Shown here one piece after another: positions 16,720 through 24,905 of a stretch of DNA of 64,000 bases. Origin of the DNA: JBBDWK01 sp040902885 (GTDB lineage: Bacteria > Acidobacteriota > Terriglobia > Bryobacterales > Bryobacteraceae); contig JBBDWK010000098.1 of the NCBI GenBank assembly GCA_040902885.1, forward strand, positions 1 to 64,000. The letters are read 5' to 3'. Position 1 is the first letter of the stretch, and each line of letters opens with the position of its first letter. The position numbers and the translations under genes are program-made. Below the pieces are notes generated by a model. The model saw only the letters and a program-made list of their open reading frames with translations, did no database searches and had not been told where the DNA came from.

Positions 16720-17058
16720 ATGGAACCATCCGACCGCTCACCCATCCCTCAAGGCACTCTGGACATGCTTATCCTCCAGATTGTCTCTCTCGGGCCGCTT
16801 CACGGGTATGGCATCGCGCAGCGGCTCCAGCAGATTTCGCGAGATGTCGTGCAGGTGAATCAGGGCTCGCTGTACCCGGCGCTGCACCGCCTGGAGGGAA
16901 GAGGCTGGTTGAAGTCGGGCTGGAGAGAATCGGAAACCGGCCGTGAGGCGAAGTTCTACTCGCTGACCAGAACCGGCGAAAAGCAATTGGCGGTCGAGAG
17001 AGCGAGCTGGGACCGTCTGTCGACGGCGATCGGTCTCATCTTCAACGAGGCGAAATGA
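16720..17058 (+). CDS. PadR-family transcriptional regulator
   Basis: A 112-residue PadR protein with the family's start PQGTLDMLILQIVSLGPLHG, recognition region YGIAQRLQQISRD, QGSLYPALHRLEGRGW and wing GREAKFYSLTRTGEKQL. I start at ATG 16720, with GGAGG at 16702; the open frame further upstream covers the promoter. The stop overlaps the permease ATG (ATGA). PadR-ADOP permease pairs are common in acidobacteria, so it probably controls the permease in response to a small hydrophobic compound, which is inferred. Confidence 0.92.
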   Translation: MEPSDRSPIPQGTLDMLILQIVSLGPLHGYGIAQRLQQISRDVVQVNQGSLYPALHRLEGRGWLKSGWRESETGREAKFYSLTRTGEKQLAVERASWDRLSTAIGLIFNEAK

Positions 17059-19710
17059 TCATGCGCTGGCTCCGTTTCCTTTTTCAACGCGATCGTCTTG
17101 AGCGTGACCTGGACCGCGAACTGCTCTATCACCTCGATCGTCGAAGCGAAGAACTCGTTCGCACGGGGCTGAGTCCGGACGAAGCCCGGCGGCAGGCATC
17201 TCTGGAATTCGGCGGCGTCACCCAAACGAAGGAAGATGTGCGGAGCGCCTGGTTCGCTCGCTGGCTGGACGATCTCATTCGGGACCTCGCGTACGCGTGC
17301 CGCGTATTGCGCCGCAGCCCTGGATTTACCACGGTCGCCGCCATCTCGCTGGCACTCGGGATCGGCGCCAACACAGCTATCTTCAGCCTGATCGATGCCG
17401 TCCTGCTACGCACGATGCCGGTCCAAGAGCCAGAGCGGCTTGTGCAGGTCATCAAGCAACTCGGCAACCGGGGACCCGGCAACTTCTCATACTTTCTGTT
17501 CGAGCACTTTCGCGATCGCGTCCAGTCGTTCGAAGGCCTGTTTGCGCACCAATCCATCGGCCGGCGCGAGATTATGCTCGATCGCGAACCGGAAGACGCC
17601 GTAGTCGAACTCGTCTCCGGTAACTATCATTCTGTCCTCGGCCTGCAACCCTTGGCGGGCCGGCTGCTTACCGGCGCGGATCGAGAACTGCCCGTGGCCG
17701 TCATCTCACCGATACTGGCAGCGCCGCTTCGCGTCCGATCCTGGCGTCGTCGGCCGCAAATTCCGCCTCAACAATACGATCTTCACTATCTGTGGGGTTA
17801 CGACCCCCGAATTTTTCGGTGTCACCGCTGGCCAAGCTCCGGAGATCACGTTCCCGTTAGGCATGGACGGCGTTGTTCGCGGTGGAGAATCGTGGCTCGA
17901 CAAACGCAACTACAATTTCCTGTCCTTGATGGCGCGTCTCCGGCCTGGCGCTGGTATCAAGCAATCACAGGCGGAGGCGGCCGCGGTGTTTGCGCCCGTC
18001 ATGGAAGAGGACGCGGCCAGACGTAGCGATGAATTCACCAAAAAGCAGATTCGGGAGCAACGCATCGAGCTGCAGCCCGCGGGCACCGGTTTCGACCACC
18101 TGCGCCGCCAGTTCTCCGAACCTCTCTTTTTCCTGATGGGGATTGTCGGGCTGGTGCTCCTGCTGGCTTGCGCTAACATCGCCAATCTGTTGCTGGTCCG
18201 TGCGGTGGCGCGCCAAGCGGAGATATCTGTTCGCTTGGCGATCGGCGCGGGCCGCGGCCGTGTGGTTCGTCAGTTGCTCGCCGAGGGCTTACTGCTCGCT
18301 GGGCTAGGCGGTTCGGCCGGGATCCTTCTCGCCTATTGGTTCAGCGACGCGCTCGTCGCGATGATGTCGAATGGCGGTCCTCGAATGGCCATCGACGTCC
18401 ATCCCGACCTTCGTGTGCTCGCATTCGCTACCGCTGTCACGCTGGCGAGTTGCTTTGCGTTTGCCTTGGCGCCGGCGCTTCGAGTCACCAGAGCCAGCGT
18501 ACATCCTGCCATCAAGCAGGCGGGATCGGCAGGTCGGCATCGTCTTGGGAAGAGCCTCGTCGTACTACAGGTCTGCATCTCCACGGTGCTCGTGGTTGGC
18601 GCGGGCCTTTTTCTCCGGACGCTGCTAAACCTCCGCCAGCTAGATACAGGTTTCGAGCGCCAAGACCGCGTCGTCTTCACCCTGAATATCAAGAAGTCCG
18701 AGTTCAGGGATGAGCGTTTGAGAGAATTGGTGGCGGCAGTTCACCAACGGCTCCAATCCGTGCCCGGAGTGGCATCCGCCAGCTTCTCGCTCTTCCCGCC
18801 CATCAGCGGCGGCCAGGTGACCGGCGATCCTATTGTGGAAGGTTATGAATATCGGCAGGGCGAGAACCGCGACATCCACTTGAACGAGGCTGGGGCTGGC
18901 CTCTTCCGCACACTCGGAACCCCGATCCTGCTGGGGAGGGAGTTCACGGATCGGGACGCGCTACATGCCCCTAAAGTCGCTATCGTGAATCAGGCCTTCG
19001 CTCGCTACTACTATGCTGGGGCCTCGCCAATCGGCAAGCGCCTTCGCTGGGATAACGAAACGGGCACGATCGAAATCATCGGCATGGTGAAGAACGTCCA
19101 CTACGAGTCTCTTCGCCAGGCGCCGCCGCCGACCATCTACTTCCCCGCGTCACAAAGCAAAGAGCTTCAGAACTGGTACACCTGGATTGTCCGCTTCCAC
19201 GGCGATTCCGCCGTGTTGAAAGGATCCCTGGAAAAATTTCTCCGCACGGTTCACCCTTCCCTGCGGCCGTTGGGGCTGAAAACCCTGACCGATCATGTTG
19301 ACCGGACAATCTTGCGCGAGCGCCTGCTTGCCGTCCTATCCGGCTTCTTCGGCGCTCTGGCGCTCGCTCTCGCCTGCTTAGGCATCTATGGAGTTCTGGC
19401 GTTTCGAGTCGCCGCCCGCAAAAGTGAGCTTGGTGTTCGGATGGCGCTCGGCGCGCGGCCGGGTCAGATTCTATGGTTCGTCTTCCGGGAGGCCGCGGCG
19501 CTCGTCTTCGCAGGTTTGGCGATCGGCTTAGGCATCGCCATCGCCGCATCCAAGCTAACCACATCGATGCTGTTCGGTTTGCAGCCTTCCGACCCGGCTA
19601 GTTTGGCGTTCGCTGCCATGACACTACTCGCGGCAGCAGCCGCCGCGGCTTATGTGCCCGGCCGCCGCGCAACACGTCTCGATCCGGCGCAAGTCATGCG
19701 CTACGAGTAG
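17055..19710 (+). pseudogene. ADOP/MacB-type ABC permease, frameshifted
   Basis: Two frames together give an about 885-residue ADOP permease, the usual size. Frame one runs from the ATG through the ADOP N-terminal helix pair (LERDLDRELLYHLDRRSEEL), membrane helix one (TVAAISLALGIGANTAIFSL) and on to Val-Ile at 17705. The family-like continuation HRYWQRRFASDPGVVGRKF begins at 17707 in another frame and runs to the stop, with FtsX-type blocks (LVLLLACANIANLLLVRA; VLACLGIYGV-like helix). The expected Ser between Ile and His is missing, so two bases (CT) were probably lost from a CT repeat near 17704. The protein would export or remodel lipophilic compounds with an unlinked ATPase. Sequence error or recoding cannot be excluded. 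Confidence 0.8.
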
Positions 19711-19718
19711 CCGCTCCG

Positions 19719-20273
19719 CTACTTCACTCTCACAATCGGCCCACAGGCTATCCGTTCGCCGGACGCGCCGCTCGGGTCGGTGGACTGATCGTCCGGGTCC
19801 GCATGGATCACCATGCTAGTCCCACCCGGCCGGAAGAGTGAGTTTTCGCCCGCTCCGAGCGTGACCCGGTCGTTGATCACATCCAGCCTTCCCGTGCCGT
19901 CGCTTCCAATGGTGATATTCACCAAGTCTCCGGCATGCGGTCCCTCTGGAGCCAGCATGCCGTGCAATCTTCCCTCGGGGTTGAAATGTTCGCCCGCCGA
20001 CTGGAAGCTCGGCGGCTCGCAGGCCGCGCGGTCGTGAATGTGAATGCCGCGAATGCCCGGCTCGACTCCGGTGGTTTCCACCACGATTCTCACCCCTTTC
20101 GGCGACTCCATGAATGTGGCCGTACCCACCGGCTTTCCTTGCGTGTCGATCAACGAGGCACGCGCGCCCGGAAGCGGATCGGTCCGCGAACGCTGCTGTG
20201 ACGTACCGTTCCTTTGGGAGCAGGAAAGCGTAAGGGTTATGAGCAATGAGAGAACCAGAACAAGGAAGTGCAT
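19719..20273 (-). CDS. sodC: Cu/Zn superoxide dismutase, lipoprotein
   Basis: A 184-residue protein with GGAGG before the ATG and a lipobox (LTLSC, Cys18), so it is anchored in the envelope. All metal ligands are present: His78 and His80 in GIHIHD, bridging His96 in GEHFNP, His104, His113, Asp116 in GPHAGDL, and His157 in VIHADPDD; Cys85 and Cys177 give the family's disulfide. It dismutates superoxide in the periplasm. It ends nine bases from the convergent permease gene. It lies downstream of the minus-strand six-gene run, but 85 bp and a repeat array separate them, so it is probably transcribed alone. Confidence 0.93.
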   Translation of the reverse strand: MHFLVLVLSLLITLTLSCSQRNGTSQQRSRTDPLPGARASLIDTQGKPVGTATFMESPKGVRIVVETTGVEPGIRGIHIHDRAACEPPSFQSAGEHFNPEGRLHGMLAPEGPHAGDLVNITIGSDGTGRLDVINDRVTLGAGENSLFRPGGTSMVIHADPDDQSTDPSGASGERIACGPIVRVK

Positions 20274-20322
20274 GATCTACCTCCGGGGCAAACCTTGCAC
20301 GTCTGTTGCCTTGTCGGTTTTA

Positions 20323-20354
20323 GGCTGACGGCTGATAGCTGACCGCTGATAGCT
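20323..20354. repeat. GCTGA tandem array
   Basis: Four head-to-tail copies of GCTGA(C/T)(A/C/G) with a seven- to eight-base period, followed by T5. Similar words make up both arms of the inverted repeat at 1722-1815. It lies between the stop of the coiled-coil gene and the sodC start, with the T run on the plus strand. Confidence 0.7.
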
Positions 20355-20358
20355 TTTT

Positions 20359-21174
20359 CTAATTCCCGCCCAGCTTCTTCTGCAGGCGCATCGCCTGCGA
20401 ATTCAGGCTTTGCAACTGACGCAGGTCCTCTTCGGCCATGGAGATGGCGCTCTGGATGCGTGAGACGTCCCCGCTTGACTGGGCTCCGCCCACGGTGTCG
20501 GGCCGCGCGGTCAGACTGCGGTATTGCTCGGTAACGTCGCGATAACGGGAAAGAATATTCTGGAGATATACCTCGCGGCGGCGCGCATTGTCCTGAAGCT
20601 GTTCAGAGAGCTTGATCAATTCGCTCTCCCGATTGAAGCCGCCCGCCTTCTCGTCGCGCAAAGCGCGGTTGGCCAGTTCGAGCTTCACTACGCGATCGTC
20701 CTTCGACTTTACCTGCTTCTCCATTGCGGCAATGACGCGGTTGGCCGAGGCCAGTTGATCCATGAGATCCTTTTCCACGTTCGCAAGCCGCTCTTGCTCC
20801 TCGACCGCCCTTTGGAGCTGTGCCTCCAGCTCGCCAGCCCGCAACTCCAGGTTCGCTATGGAGGAATTCGCCGCGGAGAGGCTTTCGCGGAGGCGTTCCA
20901 AAGCCTCCCGCTCCTGAAGGGCTTCGCGAGGCGCTGGAGGAAGCTGGGTCTGGGGCGGGGAAGCGGGCAAGCGGCTCTGCTCAGCCTCGCGGGCCGCGGC
21001 CAACTCCGCCTCGAACTTCTCGGCGCGCGCCTTCCACTCGGCATTCCGCGCCTCCAGCTCCGTGATTTCGACGACCTGTTCCCTCGCGAAGCGGATTTGG
21101 CGAACGGTGTACGCCACACCCCCGGCCACCAGCGTCAAGACAAGTGCCGCCCAGACAAATTTAAGTGATCGCAC
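20359..21174 (-). CDS. membrane-anchored coiled-coil protein
   Basis: A 271-residue protein started at GTG, with GAGAGG upstream, five bases after the VWFA gene. One N-terminal helix (FVWAALVLTLVAGGVAYTV) anchors it. The rest is a heptad-rich coiled coil in two parts: about 30-70, then about 85-225 after a Pro-rich hinge (LPASPPQTQLPPAP). The final 40 residues form another short coil. No enzyme motif. It is the last gene of the minus-strand run that includes the plug-less barrel, so a periplasmic spacer or scaffold role spanning from the inner membrane is inferred. Confidence 0.82.
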   Translation of the reverse strand: MRSLKFVWAALVLTLVAGGVAYTVRQIRFAREQVVEITELEARNAEWKARAEKFEAELAAAREAEQSRLPASPPQTQLPPAPREALQEREALERLRESLSAANSSIANLELRAGELEAQLQRAVEEQERLANVEKDLMDQLASANRVIAAMEKQVKSKDDRVVKLELANRALRDEKAGGFNRESELIKLSEQLQDNARRREVYLQNILSRYRDVTEQYRSLTARPDTVGGAQSSGDVSRIQSAISMAEEDLRQLQSLNSQAMRLQKKLGGN

Positions 21175-21179
21175 AGGCG

Positions 21180-22118
21180 TTACCTCTCTTTCAGGACGAA
21201 TCGCGTCCTATGGCTCAGGCTGAGGCCGGAGCTCTCCAGCGCCACCTCAACGCTCTTCCCGGCCGAACCGGGGAGTTCCAATGTAACACTATAGTGCGCG
21301 GCGATCTGGTCCACGATCTGCGCGACAGCCTGCGGAATGTCGGCCGGCGTACGGCAAAAGATGGCGGCTCCCGCCGCATTGCTCGCGAGCTGTTTGAGAC
21401 CGTTCTGATAGGCTTCGTTCAAACGGTCCGAACGGTAATTCAGGTGGACCAGAAACAGCGGAGCCTGCCGCGCCGCCATCTGAACTTCCAGCTTGGAGAA
21501 TTTCTCCTGCACCAGTCCTTCGGGAAAACGCCGGCTCAGATCGTGCGAATCGCTCGAATTGATCACCGGATTCGTGAAATCCTCCCGGTAGTTCCGCACG
21601 TCGCTGTCGGTCACATACAGCACGGCCACACGCACGGAAGACTTTGCGAGAATTGCGTCGGCCAAGTGTGTGGCCGTTTCGACCGTGTCGATCAGACCGG
21701 CCTTGCCGGAGACTGGAAAGGCGCGTATGGCCGCGATCGCCGGAGCGCGGTCGCGCGCGGGATCGGCGAGGACTTTCAGACCGTCCTGCGCCCGGAGCAC
21801 GCCAATGTGCGTCCGCGGACCGGCCTCCTCCACCGCTTTCACCAGCGCTTCCCGCGCCGGCTCGATCAGCGCCAGGTCGTCCACCATATCCAGAACGATC
21901 AGCAGCATCAGGTCCTCGCCGGGACCGTTGAGCGCGACTACCCGGGCGTCCGTGTTGGTAGCGCGGGCCTGCATGCTGTCCATCTTCAGCGCATCGGGCG
22001 AAGCCACCCAGACCGGGACGCGGATCACGTTGCGCCGCTCTTTGGCGGGCTCGCCCAGAAGGGCCGGGGCAGCCAGCAGCGCGACGGCGAGGACCGGCAG
22101 TATGCGGCGAAACGTCAT
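21180..22118 (-). CDS. exported VWFA-type protein
   Basis: A 312-residue protein with a signal peptide (RILPVLAVALLAAPALLG). The fold is von Willebrand A: LMLLIVLDMVDDLALIEPAR corresponds to the first strand and MIDAS region, and RVAVLYVTDSDVRN to the fourth strand. The classic DxSxS is altered to DMVDD, so metal-dependent adhesion may be weak or lost. The C-terminal beta domain ends HRTRFVLKER. Acidobacterial proteins of this type are common and mostly unassigned. Its ATG is one base past the stop of the barrel gene, so the two are co-translated. A scaffold or ligand for the barrel is inferred. Confidence 0.8.
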   Translation of the reverse strand: MTFRRILPVLAVALLAAPALLGEPAKERRNVIRVPVWVASPDALKMDSMQARATNTDARVVALNGPGEDLMLLIVLDMVDDLALIEPAREALVKAVEEAGPRTHIGVLRAQDGLKVLADPARDRAPAIAAIRAFPVSGKAGLIDTVETATHLADAILAKSSVRVAVLYVTDSDVRNYREDFTNPVINSSDSHDLSRRFPEGLVQEKFSKLEVQMAARQAPLFLVHLNYRSDRLNEAYQNGLKQLASNAAGAAIFCRTPADIPQAVAQIVDQIAAHYSVTLELPGSAGKSVEVALESSGLSLSHRTRFVLKER

Positions 22119-22119
22119 C

Positions 22120-24864
22120 TTAAAAGCTGAACCTCAATCCCAATTGAATCACGCGGCCGCCTCTCGATCCAATGATCTTTCCCGCGTTGACGTTCGGAGC
22201 GTGCTTCGGCCCGATGATATTGTCCGGGTCGGTCCAGTTGCCGCGATTGATGAAGTTGAAGCCGGCGGCGCTGAATTCCAGGGCGCGGTCGACCGCGAGC
22301 TGGAAGCGCTTATTGAGCGTAATGTCGTAATTCTGGCTTCCGGGGCCCAGCAGCGAAGGATGGGTCCGCGACGCGTTGCCGATGGTGAAGTCCGGCGGCT
22401 GATCGAATGCCTCCGGATTGAACCACAGCGATGGAGATTGGCTGACGACGTGCGGGTTCACTCCCGGAACCACATTCACGTTCAGGTTCTGGACAACGTT
22501 CCCGGTGTTGTTGAACTGCGGGCGCAGATAGATGGGGCCGCCGCTCTGAACAATTCCCGTTCCGGTCACCGACCATCCGTCCGCCAGATGTCTGCGCCAG
22601 TCTTCAAAATCCAGCAACGCTTTGTTCGATCCCAGAGGCAGCTCATAAACGTAACTGAATTGCAGCCGGTGCGGCTCGTTGCCCGGCGTGAGGGACCACT
22701 CGTTCTCCCGGCTGTAATAGTCCTGCCTGCCGTAGGGTCCCGAGTAATCGTCCATTTGCTTCGAGAACTGATAGGACGCGCTGAAGGAGATGCCGCGCGA
22801 GGCGCGCTTCTCCACGCGGACCGAGGCTACGTCGCGATGGTACCGGCCCAGAGGCCACGCGCTGTACACGTCGAAGCCCCGGTACTGCGGATAGGGGCGC
22901 AGGGAGCGGTTGAAAAGCTCGTCGTTCAGCAGGTCGCGGTAGGCCAGCGCGTCCAGTGGAATCGCGTTCGGGTTGGCGGAGCCGTTGCTCACTAGAAGAT
23001 TCTTACCGCCGGCATAACTGGCGCTGAGGGTCACGATCATCGAGCCGGGCAACTGCCGCTCAACGGAAAGCGACGCCGACTGATAGGTGGGCAGTCGGTC
23101 GTCCCGATTGACCAGATCCGCGATCGTGTTGTTGGCGGCTTCGGGTCGCAGATCGGGCGACGGATCCTGAGAAGGCGGAATGCCGTCGCGCAGCAGCAGC
23201 GCGGGTTCCAGTTGCGGGTTCGGAGAGATGAAGGTGCGGTAGGCGTTGAAACCCTGCGTGCCCCACTGCCCGGTATAGATAGGGATGGCGCCGTAGCTCC
23301 GGTCGTAGTTGAGCCGGATCACCGTCTTGGGGTCCGCCCGCGGGTTCCAGGCGATGCCGAGGCTGGGTTCCACGCGAATCGTCACCGGCTGGAACGAACG
23401 TCCCTGGCCATTGCGCGCGGCCGCCACCAGCGCCCCTTTACGGCCGTTCGCGGAATTGATGGCATCCAGATCGATGGTCGAGATCCGGTCGAATTTTTCG
23501 GTGCGCGGCGTCTGGCGATCTATGTTCAAACCGAAGTTGATGGTTAATCCCGCCGCCGCTTCGTATTGGTCCCGGATGGCCAGGCGCGAACTCGTCCTGC
23601 GGAAGTACGATGGCGAATTCACCACGCTCAGCTCCACGAAGTTCGGCATCCCCAGCAGGAAGGTCGCGAAGGCGTGCCCGGTATTGATCACACCCGGCAG
23701 GCTGGTAAGACCCTCCGAGAAACGGTACGAGCCGGCCGGGTACTGGGGCCAGAAGGTGTTGATCTGATAGCGCGCGTGTTGCAGCACGAAGCGCAGCGAA
23801 TGTTTGCCGCGCCGCGTGGAAAGGGCGTCGCTCCACACGAAGGTGTTGCTGGCGTTCTTGGAGACCGGCCAGGAGCGCCCCATCGAGAGATAGGGCGAGA
23901 TCGAGTAGACGGGAAAAGGTTCGATCTCCGGATTGCTGGAGGTGCTCGAGCTGCCGCTGAACGACAGAGTGTTGATGGTGCCGGCGGAGTATGTAAACAC
24001 GTGGTCTAGAGAGCCGCGCCGCGAAGCGAACAACCTGTCCACTGGGCCGGGGTTGGCATGATTGGGAAACCAGCGGGCGGAGCCGAGGGCGCCGTTGGAA
24101 AATGCCGTCTCGAAGGTCAGCCGGTGACGGTCGCCCACGGAGTGGTCGATCTTGGCGATCATGCCGTTGGCTGTATTGCTTTCCGGCGAATTGATGAAGT
24201 AGTTATTGCGGAAGAACGGCCCCACGTCGGTGTTCGGCTCCGGGTACAACGGAAGGGCTTGTTTCGTAACCGGGTCCAGGCGGTGAGTGGGGATGCGGTT
24301 TCCTGGGAAGGGATCGCGCAAATATTCCAGATTAGCCGTGGAGACGGGCAGACCTGGATTGTAAGCCCTGTTCCGCCGTGTGCTGGCGGGATCGAAGATC
24401 GGTAGGATCTGTCCCGCCTGGTCCACCACATGGTTGAAGTCGCCGCTGCGTTCTCCGGTGGTGGGAATAGTCCGCAGATAGGTTCGCGAGATGTTTTCGC
24501 GGACGCCTTCGTATGAAACAGAAAACCAGGTGTTCTGGCCGCCGTCGTAGATACGGGGGACGACCAGCGGACCGCCTACGTTGAACCCGAACTGGTTGCG
24601 GCGCAGAATGTTCTGGGATCCGCCGCGCTGCCGGATCTCGTGCGGGATGGCGTCCAGGACATTGTTCCGGAAATTCTCGAAGAGACGCCCGTGCCAGGCG
24701 CGGGCCGGTCCGCCGTTGGACCTTTTCTTCGGGCTGTCGCTCCGGAGGCCAAGATTACGGGTCTGCGTCTTGAACTCCTCCACCGCCCGCTGCATCTCGC
24801 CAGTCGCTGTCTGTCCCATGACCAGCAGAGACGCGGACAGGAGCAGCAGGAGGAGGAGGCCCAT
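22120..24864 (-). CDS. Oar-like TonB-receptor barrel without N-terminal and plug domains
   Basis: A 914-residue outer-membrane protein with its own signal peptide (GLLLLLLLSASLLVMGQTA). About 55 residues later the family sequence joins at WHGRLFENFRNNVLDA, the point that follows the plug in normal receptors (compare FHGSAFEFLRNSALDA in the receptor at 37396). The carboxypeptidase-regulatory domain and plug, about 250 residues, are missing, yet the frame is intact for the whole barrel (NQFGFNVGGPLVVPRIYDGG ... SYEGVRENISRTYLRTIPTT ... terminal LGLRFSF with final Phe). It is co-oriented and tightly spaced with the VWFA gene and lies 41 bp after TamB. An open barrel without a TonB-gated plug suggests an adhesion or export pore; this is inference. 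Confidence 0.8.
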   Translation of the reverse strand: MGLLLLLLLSASLLVMGQTATGEMQRAVEEFKTQTRNLGLRSDSPKKRSNGGPARAWHGRLFENFRNNVLDAIPHEIRQRGGSQNILRRNQFGFNVGGPLVVPRIYDGGQNTWFSVSYEGVRENISRTYLRTIPTTGERSGDFNHVVDQAGQILPIFDPASTRRNRAYNPGLPVSTANLEYLRDPFPGNRIPTHRLDPVTKQALPLYPEPNTDVGPFFRNNYFINSPESNTANGMIAKIDHSVGDRHRLTFETAFSNGALGSARWFPNHANPGPVDRLFASRRGSLDHVFTYSAGTINTLSFSGSSSTSSNPEIEPFPVYSISPYLSMGRSWPVSKNASNTFVWSDALSTRRGKHSLRFVLQHARYQINTFWPQYPAGSYRFSEGLTSLPGVINTGHAFATFLLGMPNFVELSVVNSPSYFRRTSSRLAIRDQYEAAAGLTINFGLNIDRQTPRTEKFDRISTIDLDAINSANGRKGALVAAARNGQGRSFQPVTIRVEPSLGIAWNPRADPKTVIRLNYDRSYGAIPIYTGQWGTQGFNAYRTFISPNPQLEPALLLRDGIPPSQDPSPDLRPEAANNTIADLVNRDDRLPTYQSASLSVERQLPGSMIVTLSASYAGGKNLLVSNGSANPNAIPLDALAYRDLLNDELFNRSLRPYPQYRGFDVYSAWPLGRYHRDVASVRVEKRASRGISFSASYQFSKQMDDYSGPYGRQDYYSRENEWSLTPGNEPHRLQFSYVYELPLGSNKALLDFEDWRRHLADGWSVTGTGIVQSGGPIYLRPQFNNTGNVVQNLNVNVVPGVNPHVVSQSPSLWFNPEAFDQPPDFTIGNASRTHPSLLGPGSQNYDITLNKRFQLAVDRALEFSAAGFNFINRGNWTDPDNIIGPKHAPNVNAGKIIGSRGGRVIQLGLRFSF

Positions 24865-24905
24865 GAATCGATTTTAACGCGGCAGGCTTTCCTGAGCCAG
24901 AAACG

